From: Leptospiraceae bacterium
GTDB lineage: Bacteria; Spirochaetota; Leptospiria; Leptospirales; Leptospiraceae
Length of the DNA stretch: 64,000 nucleotides
Assembly (NCBI GenBank): GCA_016708435.1
Contig: JADJFV010000013.1
Coordinates: 1 to 64,000 of the forward strand
Reading direction: 5' to 3'
Part shown: piece by piece, positions 42,833-51,728 of the stretch
Position numbering within the stretch: the stretch's first letter is position 1
Layout of the letters: each line of letters begins with the position of its first letter
Translations under genes and position numbers: made by a program
The notes under the pieces: model-generated
The model's database searches: none
The model's input: the letters and a program-made list of their open reading frames with translations, nothing else
Told to the model about the DNA's origin: nothing

Positions 42833-42979
42833 ATGAAAGAAAGAATAGCTTATGAGAAAGATTTTTATCCCCCGATTCCAACTGAGTTTACAATGAAAAT
42901 GCGCACCAATCTATTCTGGCAGTTTTTTCGATTCATCGTCATTAATTTGAAGATGATTCGAATGGCTCGATTTCACTGA
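42833..42979 (+). CDS. Small protein downstream of SQR-like gene
   Basis: A 48-residue ORF with a strong AAAGGAGA site, 40 bases after the SQR-like stop. It has a charged N-terminal half (ERIAYEKDFYPPIP) and a hydrophobic, then basic C-terminal helix (LFWQFFRFIVINLKMIRMARF) that could lie on the membrane. It may assist or anchor the oxidoreductase. The ribosome site and tight spacing support a real gene. Confidence 0.6.
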   Translation: MKERIAYEKDFYPPIPTEFTMKMRTNLFWQFFRFIVINLKMIRMARFH

Positions 42980-43062
42980 AATACCATTAATGCAGCGATA
43001 ATAAAATCGCGAATGTTAAAAAAAACTGAGGATAATAAAAATTATCCCTACAAGTTGAGTGG

Positions 43063-43380
43063 TTACTTTTCCTTATACTCTACTTGGTTTAGGGAACTTT
43101 CGCCGAACTCCCATTTGCCGTTGGTTTGTTTTAGAAATTTCTGATGCGTTTCGGAGACATACTCGGTGGCGGTTTTCTTCTCTAGGATAAAATCACCGTT
43201 AGCTGTGAAGACTTCTGCCTTATCGTTTGAAAAGGCAACGCCGGCAATCGTAGTTCCCGATGAGTTAAGTAATTGTAGTGGCAATTCAAAGACTCGAATG
43301 CAGTCTTGTAGTAATTGAGACCATTGATAACCAGCCGAGCCTATACATCCGTGAGAATCTAAATCATTTCCTGTTTGCAT
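43063..43380 (-). CDS. Hypothetical protein, possibly a truncated lipoprotein
   Basis: A 105-residue ORF with a Cys-containing start (SHGCIGSAGYQWSQLLQDCIRVFEL) that I associate with a family of small exported proteins. The annotated ATG has no signal peptide. The in-frame sequence just upstream reads FSCKENGNEKTKF, which looks like a lipobox end, but the preceding signal is closed by a stop. The gene has therefore probably lost its signal, or an indel separates it. Convergence with nothing nearby gives no further hint. Confidence 0.5.
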   Translation of the reverse strand: MQTGNDLDSHGCIGSAGYQWSQLLQDCIRVFELPLQLLNSSGTTIAGVAFSNDKAEVFTANGDFILEKKTATEYVSETHQKFLKQTNGKWEFGESSLNQVEYKEK

Positions 43381-43472
43381 AAATTTAGTCTTTTCATTGC
43401 CATTCTCTTTGCAAGAAAAAATATAGATTTAAGCAATCAGTTTGTTCTGGACGGGATTTTTATTAAAAAGGA

Positions 43473-44441
43473 ATGGCAATGGAATTCTTAGAGCGCATTT
43501 TAAATATTCTCTCTATTCCTATCTTAAATTTTACCGAGACTACGGGGCGGTTATCTTGGATTTACCTCTTGTCGGCGGCGGGGATTGGTTTCGTTGCAAT
43601 TCTAATTCAGCATTTAGCTAGAAAGAATTTTTCATGGAAAGAATTTCTATTCGAAGCATTTGATTTTTCGCATTGGAAAAAGAAATCTTCGGTTGTGGAT
43701 TATCTCTATTACTTTGTCGAAACGATTCTTTATACAATCTTCTTTTCTTATTTTGTAATCACAAGTCTTTTCGTTTCCATTTTTGTTTTTAAGGTTTTAT
43801 TATTTCTAGGAGGCGAACGCTCGTTTCCCCACAATTGGTTTATACAAGCACTGTATACTTTTTCTTTCTTATTGGGTTATGACTTTGGAAGATTTTATGT
43901 TCATAAGTTTTTACATACCTATCCGTTTCTTTGGGAGTTTCATAAATTCCATCACTCGGCGGAAACTCTCAATCCTTTTACGGTATATCGAGTTCATCCG
44001 ATAGAAAGTATTTTGCTTAATTCGTTTGGTGGAATTTGCAGTGGAGTAGTGACAGGAGTGTTCGTGTATTTCTATCCCGCGATTACGATGTATATGTTTC
44101 TTGGGGTAAATTTTGGTTTATTCCTATTTCATCTTTATAGCAATCTGCGTCATACACAAGTTTGGATTTCTTTTCCCAAAAGTTTGAGTTATATACTGCT
44201 TAGCCCCGCTCAACACCAAATCCATCATAGCAAAAAAGAAGAGCATCGACATAAAAATCTAGGCGCAATCTTTGCCTTCTGGGACTACTTCGCCAACTCG
44301 CTTTTTATCCCAAAAGAAAAAGAGAAATTAGAATTCGGACTACCTACTGTAAGCAATGAAGCGGATTATACGAGTTTACCTCGCATATTCATTGTGCCTT
44401 TCAGAAAAGTGTTTAGAGCTCAAAGCTCACGCCGAAGTTGA
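43473..44441 (+). CDS. Fatty acid hydroxylase / sterol desaturase family protein
   Basis: A 322-residue membrane enzyme with four to five hydrophobic helices. It carries the histidine clusters of the diiron superfamily: HKFLH, HKFHH (followed by SAETLNPFT) and HQIHHS...HRH. Members hydroxylate or desaturate lipids using oxygen. The substrate is unknown. Its 3' end overlaps the convergent TonB receptor gene by 29 bases. Confidence 0.88.
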   Translation: MAMEFLERILNILSIPILNFTETTGRLSWIYLLSAAGIGFVAILIQHLARKNFSWKEFLFEAFDFSHWKKKSSVVDYLYYFVETILYTIFFSYFVITSLFVSIFVFKVLLFLGGERSFPHNWFIQALYTFSFLLGYDFGRFYVHKFLHTYPFLWEFHKFHHSAETLNPFTVYRVHPIESILLNSFGGICSGVVTGVFVYFYPAITMYMFLGVNFGLFLFHLYSNLRHTQVWISFPKSLSYILLSPAQHQIHHSKKEEHRHKNLGAIFAFWDYFANSLFIPKEKEKLEFGLPTVSNEADYTSLPRIFIVPFRKVFRAQSSRRS

Positions 44442-46767
44442 TTTGGCGAAAGGGTCCGGGTTGAATTCCAATTGGGAGTCTACCAGAAACATATTCTCTG
44501 TCCTGTAAATTCTTTCCTGTAATAAAGAGTGACCATTTTTTAACAGGATGCTTGTATCCGAAGGAAGCATTGACAAGACCGACCGAGGGGATAACCCCGC
44601 GATTTCCGTCTGCGGTTTCATTGGGTGAGTTGATTAAATCAGAATATTGTTTGTCGATAAATTGATATTCGCCTCTTGCATAGAATCCATTCTTGTGGTT
44701 AGCGCCTAACGCTATTGTATAAACATTCATCGGAACATAAGGAAGATAATTTTTATTGGTATCATTGTTTACAAGATGAAATTTTTCATCAAAAGTGTAA
44801 GCAGGTCTATCTACAAGACGAATCGTTCCGTCTGCATTGGTTACATACGGGAAAGGAGTGTAGGTAATAGACTTTGCATTCGTGTAAGTGTAGATTAGAT
44901 CGAGAGGAATATTCCAATTTAGGTTAAAGAATTTTCCGAAATCAAACGTCACTGTGTTCTCACTTCCCCGGTGTATCGACTTACCGCTATTAACCGGACG
45001 TGAGCCTGCATCTCCTCCGATTTCATTTGTGTTGATGATTTGGTCTCTGAAATACATCACATATCCCACAAATTCTGTGAATAAATAAGGAGTAAGCTCT
45101 CCTCGAACCCCTGTCTCGTAGTTAATCGAAGTCTCTGCTTTCAAGCGATAGTCGGCACCTGTCGGGCTAACGGCTGTTCCATACGTAGGAGGAGAGAATC
45201 CACGATGGACTCCCGCAAACCAAGTATAGGTTTGCGTAATATCATAAGTAGCCCCAAGTCCCGGAAGAAGAACTTTCGTATAACTTTCTCCTCCCTGGTT
45301 CACAAATAAAATATCTCCTGTGTTTGTCGCGATACGATTTCTTACATCTTGCGCAGTGGCAAATCGTCGTTTGTTGTAGACTCCTTGCTGTATCCATTCG
45401 TAACGAACGCCCGGCATGAGTTTAAATCTTTCAGTGATGCTAATTCTATCCTGGAAATAAACCGCGTAAGACTTTGCAATTCTATCCTGTTGACTGTAAG
45501 GAAATCCATCTCGTATGAAAGGGTAGGGAACAGTTTCTGTGCTGACTCGATTTTTTTCCCCATGAGCCCGTAGACCAAAATCAATTTCGTGTTTTACTTC
45601 TCCAGTTCGTAGAATTAATTCTAGTTTAGTATCAATTCCGAGCGTTTGAAAGTTTTGGTTTCGAAGAGGAGAGGATTTGCGCATAAAAATAACGTCTCCA
45701 GGTCTAACACCAATTATCCCCGGAGAAAAGGTCGCATAGGTATCAGAAGGTGGACTTGATTCGACACCGAGAGAATTTAAATTATTGTATGCAAAGTCCT
45801 GTCTTTGCCAATTTCGCACCGCGTTATTATTGTAAATTCTAGAAATTAGTTTCATCGTTTCCGAGATCGTATACTCATGACCTAGAACCGTAGAATTTCG
45901 ATTCAAATACTTTTGATCAAATCCAGCCGGATTGATTCTTGGGTTACGCCAGAATAGCCCCTGTGTGAGTCCGAGATAAGTAGATTTGGCTTCTTGTTCT
46001 TGGTATCCCGTTTTAAAGGTTACTGTGTGTTTGTCGCTTATTTCATGAACGAGTTTTAAAGACACATCATTTAGTCGAAAAGCTTGCGAGTCTCTAAACC
46101 CATCGCCTTGTTTGTATAAGTAAGATACATCTACACCTGTTTTACCGAAGGTGCCTCCGTATTGAGCGAAGTTTGACATATAGCCGTTTTCCCCTCCGAC
46201 ACTTTTATTGGAGAAGGTTGGTTTTCCGGGAGGTCGCCTTGTTACAAAGTTTACAACTCCTCCAATCGTAGAAGGACCAAATAAAATTGCACCGGAGCCT
46301 TTGATTACTTCTACTCTTTGCATTCTATCAATCTGCGGTGCGTAATAACTTTCCGGCTGTCCATAAGGACTAAGAGAAGTAAGAATTCCATCTTCTAGAA
46401 TTAAAGTCTTTCTGGATTCTTCATTGCTCACACCACGAAAGCCGATGTTAGGCGTTAGCCCCGCCGCATCCTGGAATCGAACCGACGCACCGGGAACTCT
46501 ACGTAAAATTTCCATTGCGTCGACGGGTTGCGTTTCCTCTAAGAATTTTTTGGAAACGATAGTCGCAGAGCCTGGAATTTTTTTTAAGGAATCTTTTCCA
46601 TCTCCAATTACATTGATCTGACCTTTGGAATAAGAATCTTCTGCTTTTTTTCTTGTTTGGTCTATCTTCTCCGCTGTTTTTGCATCAGGCTCTGGACTGG
46701 TAGGATTTGCTTGTGCAAATACGATTTTTGATAGTAGTAGGATAATCAGTATTAGACTTTGTTTCAT
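44413..46767 (-). CDS. TonB-dependent receptor (probable ferric siderophore/metal uptake)
   Basis: A 784-residue outer-membrane receptor. Signal peptide is residues 1-20 (ending FAQA). The plug domain follows (~55-180, with VDAMEILRRVPGASVR and GFRGVSNEESRKTLILEDG), then a long beta-barrel ending in Phe-Glu-Leu after an INFGVSFEL strand. It resembles FecA-type receptors. It is the third gene behind a Fur-like palindrome, after an NHL lipoprotein and an imelysin-like lipoprotein, which supports iron uptake. The spacing to the imelysin-like gene is 11 bases. Confidence 0.9.
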   Translation of the reverse strand: MKQSLILIILLLSKIVFAQANPTSPEPDAKTAEKIDQTRKKAEDSYSKGQINVIGDGKDSLKKIPGSATIVSKKFLEETQPVDAMEILRRVPGASVRFQDAAGLTPNIGFRGVSNEESRKTLILEDGILTSLSPYGQPESYYAPQIDRMQRVEVIKGSGAILFGPSTIGGVVNFVTRRPPGKPTFSNKSVGGENGYMSNFAQYGGTFGKTGVDVSYLYKQGDGFRDSQAFRLNDVSLKLVHEISDKHTVTFKTGYQEQEAKSTYLGLTQGLFWRNPRINPAGFDQKYLNRNSTVLGHEYTISETMKLISRIYNNNAVRNWQRQDFAYNNLNSLGVESSPPSDTYATFSPGIIGVRPGDVIFMRKSSPLRNQNFQTLGIDTKLELILRTGEVKHEIDFGLRAHGEKNRVSTETVPYPFIRDGFPYSQQDRIAKSYAVYFQDRISITERFKLMPGVRYEWIQQGVYNKRRFATAQDVRNRIATNTGDILFVNQGGESYTKVLLPGLGATYDITQTYTWFAGVHRGFSPPTYGTAVSPTGADYRLKAETSINYETGVRGELTPYLFTEFVGYVMYFRDQIINTNEIGGDAGSRPVNSGKSIHRGSENTVTFDFGKFFNLNWNIPLDLIYTYTNAKSITYTPFPYVTNADGTIRLVDRPAYTFDEKFHLVNNDTNKNYLPYVPMNVYTIALGANHKNGFYARGEYQFIDKQYSDLINSPNETADGNRGVIPSVGLVNASFGYKHPVKKWSLFITGKNLQDREYVSGRLPIGIQPGPFRQINFGVSFEL

Positions 46768-46778
46768 TTTTGTATTCC

Positions 46779-47981
46779 TTAATCTCCATCCCCGCTGCTT
46801 CCTGATCCACTTCCTGTGGAACCGAACGTGGCGGATATTTCGCTTGTTAGCATTGTTTTTAGAGTTGTCAATGAATTGTAGGCGGTCTGCACCTCGCTTG
46901 CATTTGAATTGATTGCTGTTTCTAGATTGGTTATTTTTTGTAGATTTGCTATACAGAATAATATTTGCTGACGTATTCTTAAATCCAATCCAGGATTTAC
47001 TGATTTTACATAGTCTGAAATACCAGGTCCGTTAATACCGGTATACAGGTTATTAACCCCTACCAAGTTATCGACTAAATTATCTATGGATCTGTTTGCA
47101 AATCTGGATTCAATTACGTTTGCGCGTTTAATACCGTTTGACCGCAGTGTCAGTCCGGCGGGATAACCAAGTTTATTATCGCGAATGAATTCTATATGGT
47201 TTGAAAATTGAAGTAATAGGGTTGTCAATGCAAATTGTTGTGAAGAAAAGTAAATGCTTCCTAAACCAGCAGTGGGAAGTTCGTTTACGTAGTTGGAACC
47301 AGATTCTTTCCATTGACTATGTAATTCTTTAACAGATATATAATACAAGGATACCAATTGCTTCATAGTATCTAGTCTTCTTGCTGTAAGTGCTGAGCAT
47401 ACGACGGATACTGAAGTGTTTGCGTTTGCATCCGAAAATAATAAAAATTCAATGGTAGGAAGTCCCTTTTGTAGTTTATTCAATGTGGACACATTCGCAG
47501 AGTTGATTGCTGTTGAGCCGGCGATGAAAGAATTGATTCCGTTTATATCGGGGGTTATATTATCAGTAAAATTCAAAACCCAGGGATCTATGCTTTCATA
47601 GAATCCTCCAAATTGAGCCGGACCAAATTGGATAATTTCGATTTGCTTCACAATGCTTGCATTTTTTTTCCAACCTGATTGTAGATTCAAGAGAGACCTT
47701 GCATTATTCGAACAGTCTCCGCTGTAGGTTTGTGCATTCGTATTAAATTCGTTAGCCGCTTGTTCCAAATCAGAATAGGATTTTAAAATCACATTTTTAG
47801 ATACATTGGAAAGAAGAGGCAATGGATTAAATTCTTTTAACCGATTGTGAAGAATGCCGTTTATGCTTGCCATTCTAGATTCTCCATTTTGATTTGCGCG
47901 AGAGCAATAGATCAAAAGGAGGATGGTTGAGAGTGTCGCACTTAGTTTAAAAATAAAAATTTGCTTTAATTTGATGTTCAT
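46779..47981 (-). CDS. Imelysin-like (M75 family) lipoprotein
   Basis: A 400-residue lipoprotein. The signal ends LLLIYC (Cys~26). The body is helical, with the imelysin-type KGLPTIEFLLF signature (family motif: GLPALEYLLF) near 170 and a second helical bundle. A Gly/Ser-rich tail closes the protein. Imelysin-like proteins are iron-regulated surface or periplasmic proteins tied to iron uptake, and the next gene encodes a TonB receptor. The protease name is historical; peptidase activity is doubtful. Confidence 0.8.
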   Translation of the reverse strand: MNIKLKQIFIFKLSATLSTILLLIYCSRANQNGESRMASINGILHNRLKEFNPLPLLSNVSKNVILKSYSDLEQAANEFNTNAQTYSGDCSNNARSLLNLQSGWKKNASIVKQIEIIQFGPAQFGGFYESIDPWVLNFTDNITPDINGINSFIAGSTAINSANVSTLNKLQKGLPTIEFLLFSDANANTSVSVVCSALTARRLDTMKQLVSLYYISVKELHSQWKESGSNYVNELPTAGLGSIYFSSQQFALTTLLLQFSNHIEFIRDNKLGYPAGLTLRSNGIKRANVIESRFANRSIDNLVDNLVGVNNLYTGINGPGISDYVKSVNPGLDLRIRQQILFCIANLQKITNLETAINSNASEVQTAYNSLTTLKTMLTSEISATFGSTGSGSGSSGDGD

Positions 47982-48053
47982 GTATTTGCCTTTGAATCAC
48001 ACCCGCTTTCAATTTTTTTATAAGCGGGTTTAAAGAAGTATTGTTTGATGAGA

Positions 48054-49169
48054 TTAAAAAAGAATCTTTCTAATTTTGCTATTCGTCCCCCCGCCTGTGG
48101 TTGAAACATATAGAATGGTATATTCCTTATTAAAAGCTAATCCTCTTGGCTTACTAAACGTAGCAACACTTGCTGTGCCATCCGTATTTCCATCGGTTCC
48201 AGCTAATCCTGCAATTGTAGTCACAACTCCAGTGGACGTAACTTTACGAATAGTCTGATTTGCTCCATCGGCTACATAGACGTTATTGCTAGCGTCAATT
48301 GCGAGTCCATACGGACCATTGAACCTAGCAGAAATTCCATTTCCGTCTGTTGCTCCTGATTCACTTGCAATAGACCCAGCCAAAGTTGTAACATCACCTG
48401 TGGTGGAAATTTTACGAATAGAATTATTTTTGCTGTCGGCAAATAGGATATTGCCGGAAGAGTCTACAACAACTCCTTTCGGTTCATTTAAAAGAGCTGT
48501 TGTTCCATTTGCATTCAAATAACCGGAGATTGAGGAAATAGAACCAGCTGTAGTAGTAACTTCAGTGGTTGATAAACTTCGGATTTGATAGTTTAAAACA
48601 TCGGCTACGATTACTTTATCAGTTAAGGCATTATAAAAAATTCCTTCTGGCTTGCTAAATCTCGCTGCTGTGAGAGTTCCATTTGCAAAAGATCTAGCAC
48701 CATAGGTTCCAGCGTAGTTGGTGGCTGTTCCGTCGACTGCAATTTTTACGATATTATTTCCCACTGTCGCAGTACCGGTATTAGCCACGTAAAGAACTCC
48801 ATTTTTATCTATCGCAATTCCTTCCGGATTATTTAACTCCGGTCCTGACGTACCTTGACCAGCTTTTGTATCTGCTAGAATGGTAACAGTGGTTTCGTTT
48901 ACTATTTTCTTAATTTGGTTGTTTTTACTGTCTGTAATATAGATAGCTCCATCGGAGCCAACTGTTATTGCTTCTGGTTGGTTAATTCCTGTTACAGCCA
49001 GAGTAGATACTGTAATTTTGCTGGAGGGCTTCGGAGTCATTTGCAAAGCGAGTGCTGCTAGAGCAAGGCTCTGGCTAGATTGCTCTTTCTTTTCTTGGGG
49101 ACAATTCACAAGACTCAATAGAATTGATATCGAAATAAAACCTTTCAGTAAAGGTGTCTTTAGTTTCAT
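48054..49169 (-). CDS. NHL-repeat beta-propeller lipoprotein
   Basis: A 371-residue lipoprotein. The signal ends LLSLVNC (Cys23). Six or so NHL repeats follow (patterns INQPEAITVGSDGAIYITDSKNNQIKKI and RFNGPYGLAIDASNNVYVADGANQTIRKV), forming a propeller on the cell surface or in the periplasm. It is the first gene behind the Fur-like box at 49203 and precedes the imelysin-like gene by 72 bases. It may bind a ligand or partner of the iron uptake system; no direct evidence for that is visible. Confidence 0.85.
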   Translation of the reverse strand: MKLKTPLLKGFISISILLSLVNCPQEKKEQSSQSLALAALALQMTPKPSSKITVSTLAVTGINQPEAITVGSDGAIYITDSKNNQIKKIVNETTVTILADTKAGQGTSGPELNNPEGIAIDKNGVLYVANTGTATVGNNIVKIAVDGTATNYAGTYGARSFANGTLTAARFSKPEGIFYNALTDKVIVADVLNYQIRSLSTTEVTTTAGSISSISGYLNANGTTALLNEPKGVVVDSSGNILFADSKNNSIRKISTTGDVTTLAGSIASESGATDGNGISARFNGPYGLAIDASNNVYVADGANQTIRKVTSTGVVTTIAGLAGTDGNTDGTASVATFSKPRGLAFNKEYTILYVSTTGGGTNSKIRKILF

Positions 49170-49202
49170 TTTACTTTCCTTAAAATTATTATAATTCTAA
49201 AT

Positions 49203-49219
49203 TTGAGAATGATTCTCAA
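49203..49219 (-). promoter_or_regulatory. Fur-like palindromic operator
   Basis: TTGAGAATGATTCTCAA is a perfect 8-1-8 palindrome that resembles the Fur consensus (GATAATGATAATCATTATC). It lies 33 bases before the start of the NHL lipoprotein gene, at the head of the NHL-imelysin-TonB cluster. Iron-dependent repression is the natural reading. Confidence 0.75.
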
Positions 49220-49328
49220 TAACATGTTTATATATCTCCCATCCCAGTCAACTGAAATTGTAGTGCAAGGTTGAAAAAATCTTCTTACTGAGAAAATTTT
49301 TTTTATTCAGTATGAACTTTTTTGAAAA

Positions 49329-49355
49329 TTAGCACTCTATATGTATAAGTGCTAA
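49329..49355 (+). promoter_or_regulatory. CIRCE element 1 (HrcA operator)
   Basis: TTAGCACTC, nine bases, then AAGTGCTAA. This is the CIRCE inverted repeat with one base off the right arm consensus. It lies upstream of the Hsp20 genes. Confidence 0.88.
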
Positions 49356-49361
49356 TAAATA

Positions 49362-49388
49362 TTAGCACTGGATGATATAGAGTGCTAA
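49362..49388 (+). promoter_or_regulatory. CIRCE element 2 (HrcA operator)
   Basis: TTAGCACTG, nine bases, then GAGTGCTAA, with one base off the left arm consensus. It starts 6 bases after element 1 and ends next to the ribosome site AAAAGGAG, so HrcA binding here would block the Hsp20 operon tightly. Confidence 0.88.
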
Positions 49389-49402
49389 AAGGAGATACTA
49401 CT

Positions 49403-49852
49403 ATGCTACTGAATGTAATTGAACGAAATGGATATGGTCAATCCCTATGGAATGAGTTAGATAGGCTTCATGATGAGCTTTCCGGCGGCTTTTTCTCTCG
49501 CGGGGGCTCTACACGTGGTTTTCATAATCCACCGGTGAATGTTTATATCAACAAGGATGATGTTTTGCTGACTGCGTTGGTTCATGGATTTGATCCTTCC
49601 GATATAGAGCTTTCGATTATCGAGAATAGAATTCAAATAAAAGGCACAAACAAGAGAGTCGAAAATCAAGATGGATATGAAATTCACTGCCAAGAGGTAG
49701 AGAATAGGAATTTTGATCGAACAGTCGAATTGCCATTTAGGGTAGATGCCAACAAAGCTGATGCTAAATTCAAAAATGGAATTTTGAGTGTGAATCTATC
49801 TAAAGCGGAAGCGGATAAGCCAAAGAAAATTACTGTCCAAATCGAGAATTAA
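49403..49852 (+). CDS. Hsp20 small heat-shock protein (first copy)
   Basis: A 149-residue alpha-crystallin protein from ATG 49403 behind AAAAGGAG; the GTG at 49382 lies inside the CIRCE element and is not the start. The alpha-crystallin domain runs ~45-145 (NPPVNVYINKDDVLLTALVHG.. to GILSVNLSKAE). It holds unfolding proteins in a refoldable state during heat stress. The second Hsp20 gene follows after 16 bases. Control by HrcA is inferred from the two CIRCE sites. Confidence 0.93.
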   Translation: MLLNVIERNGYGQSLWNELDRLHDELSGGFFSRGGSTRGFHNPPVNVYINKDDVLLTALVHGFDPSDIELSIIENRIQIKGTNKRVENQDGYEIHCQEVENRNFDRTVELPFRVDANKADAKFKNGILSVNLSKAEADKPKKITVQIEN

Positions 49853-49868
49853 CTTAAAGGAGAATACA

Positions 49869-50258
49869 ATGTTACAACAAGAAATGCAAAAACAAGAAAC
49901 TTCCAGTCAGACCGTTGAAAAGGTAAATAAGCGTTATATTACGCCTTCAGTAAATATCTATGAATCGGCAGATGAAACCAAAATCGTATTTGATATGCCC
50001 GGAGTAGATGAGAAGTCAGTAGAAATTTCTTACGAGAAAGACGTTTTAACTATCGAAGGAAAGAATTCTTATTCTGTTCCAGAAGGATTCGAAGGAGCTT
50101 ACATTGGATTTAAGACTGGAGATTATTTGCGAAAGTTTAATGTGAATAAGCCGGTTGATTTAGAAAAATCAAGGGCAATCATGAAAAATGGAAAATTAAC
50201 ACTTCATCTTTCAAAAGTAAAGCCAAATACCACTAAGATCGAGGTTAAGGCTGAGTAG
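49869..50258 (+). CDS. Hsp20 small heat-shock protein (second copy)
   Basis: A 129-residue alpha-crystallin protein with AAAGGAG before ATG. The domain spans ~25-128 (TPSVNIYESADETKIVFDMPGV to GKLTLHLSKVKP). It probably forms mixed oligomers with the first Hsp20, as in other bacteria with paired small heat-shock genes. An inverted repeat at 50289-50355 ends the operon. Confidence 0.93.
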   Translation: MLQQEMQKQETSSQTVEKVNKRYITPSVNIYESADETKIVFDMPGVDEKSVEISYEKDVLTIEGKNSYSVPEGFEGAYIGFKTGDYLRKFNVNKPVDLEKSRAIMKNGKLTLHLSKVKPNTTKIEVKAE

Positions 50259-50288
50259 TCTCTAATAGGATATTCCCTTTTTTCTTAG

Positions 50289-50355
50289 GGCTGTGTAAAA
50301 AGTTTGTCTCAGACAAAAAAATGCGATTCAGTTAGCATTGACTTTTTACCCAGCC
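50289..50355. terminator. Large hairpin after the Hsp20 operon
   Basis: GGCTGTGTAAAAAGT (50289-50303) pairs with ACTTTTTACCCAGCC (50341-50355) with one mismatch. The loop contains a second hairpin, TTTGTCT/AGACAAA, followed by A residues. It may be a bidirectional terminator or a dispersed repeat unit. Confidence 0.5.
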
Positions 50356-50424
50356 AGTTTTTTTGGTCTATATTTATAAACATAAATATCTTGACAATGA
50401 GCTGCTACTTTTCAGAATTTAGAT

Positions 50425-50814
50425 ATGAAAAAAATCATAAGCCTCATTACAATCTTATCTTTTCTAATTCTAACGCTCACCCAATGCTCTACAACCACAA
50501 ATGTAAAACTTCTGCCTGCTAAGGACAGTGCAAATGTAGAAGCTATTTGGAAGGGGAAGACAGTTGGAAAAGGTGCAGAATTTTCCCTTACCGTTTCCAA
50601 TTTCATTTTGGAGGATAGAGATTTAATATTATTGAAAGAAGGAAAGCAACTCACCAAAGTTCATTTAGAGGTTACTCCTTCTTTGCCGGTTCTTTTTTTG
50701 GGTTGGTTAGCATTCGGTATTCCCTATCTTTGGGTCTCAGCCGTTAAAGAATACCAAATGTTTGATCTATCCGTAGATTTGAAACGTGCGGCTACTGAAG
50801 TTAGTCCACAATAG
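50425..50814 (+). CDS. Putative lipoprotein with a membrane-like segment
   Basis: A 129-residue protein. The signal ends LILTLTQC (Cys21). The mature part has a beta-like region (VEAIWKGKTVGKGAEFSLTVSN) and a hydrophobic stretch (LPVLFLGWLAFGIPYLWVSAV) near 88-108. No family is recognised. It converges with the crotonase gene on the other strand (1-base gap). A TTGACA box lies about 35 bases upstream of the start. Confidence 0.65.
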   Translation: MKKIISLITILSFLILTLTQCSTTTNVKLLPAKDSANVEAIWKGKTVGKGAEFSLTVSNFILEDRDLILLKEGKQLTKVHLEVTPSLPVLFLGWLAFGIPYLWVSAVKEYQMFDLSVDLKRAATEVSPQ

Positions 50815-50815
50815 A

Positions 50816-51607
50816 CTAACAATCACGAAAAACTGCTTTTCTCTTTTCTTCGATTGCTTTAATGCTTTCCATAAAATCTTCTGAAAGAAAGTTTTGAGCC
50901 TGTCCTTCTGCTTCTTTTCGAAGTGCTGCTTGCAAAGCTTCATAGTCACTGGAATTTTTCTTGAGTAGTCGAAGAGCAAGCGGACCGCTTTCACTTAAAT
51001 TGATAGCAAGTTCAGTTGCGCGTCTGATTACATCGTCAAAAGGAACTACATCGTGACAAAGTCCCATGCGATAGGCTTCCTGTCCTGTTAGAATTTCGCC
51101 TAACATCAGCAGATAATTTGCCTTATCTAATCCAAATAATTCTTTTACTAAGTAAGAAGATCCCATTCCAGGATGAATTCCAAGTTTTACAAAATTAAAA
51201 GAATATTTACTTTCCATAGAGAATACACGTAAATCGCAAGCAAATGCTAGTGACAATGCTGCACCAATTGCATGTCCGTTTACAGCAGCGACTACGGGAA
51301 AGGGGAGAGTGCGAACTGATAAAAAGAAATTGTAGAAGGTAAACATATCTCTTCGATTTTCTTCAAATGTCTTTTCATGAAAAGATTTGAGAAAACTTAG
51401 ATTTCCGCCAGAGGAAAATACATTATTTCTCCCGGAGATAATTAGGCAGCGTGGAAGTGGGTCTCGATTTTTTAGAGATTGGATATAATTGTAAAATTCT
51501 TGTCCCATTTCCCAGGTCATAGAATTTTTAGTTTCCGCATGATTTAAATAAAGCATTTCAATTTTAACTGAATCGAGTTCGATTGTTTCCGTTTCCAAGT
51601 ATTGCAT
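50816..51607 (-). CDS. Enoyl-CoA hydratase/isomerase (crotonase) family protein
   Basis: A 263-residue crotonase-fold protein. Oxyanion-hole segments are SGRNNVFSSGGNL (~58-70) and VNGHAIGAALSLAFACDLR (~108-126), followed by KLGIHPGMGSSYL. The Glu that usually sits just before the LG..PG motif in true hydratases is not present (NF instead), so isomerase or another CoA activity is as likely. It acts on acyl-CoA in the cytoplasm, perhaps in fatty acid oxidation. No pathway partners are adjacent. Confidence 0.85.
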   Translation of the reverse strand: MQYLETETIELDSVKIEMLYLNHAETKNSMTWEMGQEFYNYIQSLKNRDPLPRCLIISGRNNVFSSGGNLSFLKSFHEKTFEENRRDMFTFYNFFLSVRTLPFPVVAAVNGHAIGAALSLAFACDLRVFSMESKYSFNFVKLGIHPGMGSSYLVKELFGLDKANYLLMLGEILTGQEAYRMGLCHDVVPFDDVIRRATELAINLSESGPLALRLLKKNSSDYEALQAALRKEAEGQAQNFLSEDFMESIKAIEEKRKAVFRDC

Positions 51608-51728
51608 AAATTAATCCCCTTAAACGCCTCTCCATTTTCTAGATAAGCTACGTAGACATTCCAAAAAAACTCTCAATTTTGCAAATTGTAATTTGCTAAT
51701 TTCGATAAAAAGTGACGATATTGAAATC

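Noticed and set aside
50304..50522. A 72-residue plus-strand ORF before the lipoprotein at 50425
   Set aside because: It starts in the hairpin after the Hsp20 operon, has no ribosome site and overlaps the start of a lipoprotein with a clear signal peptide.
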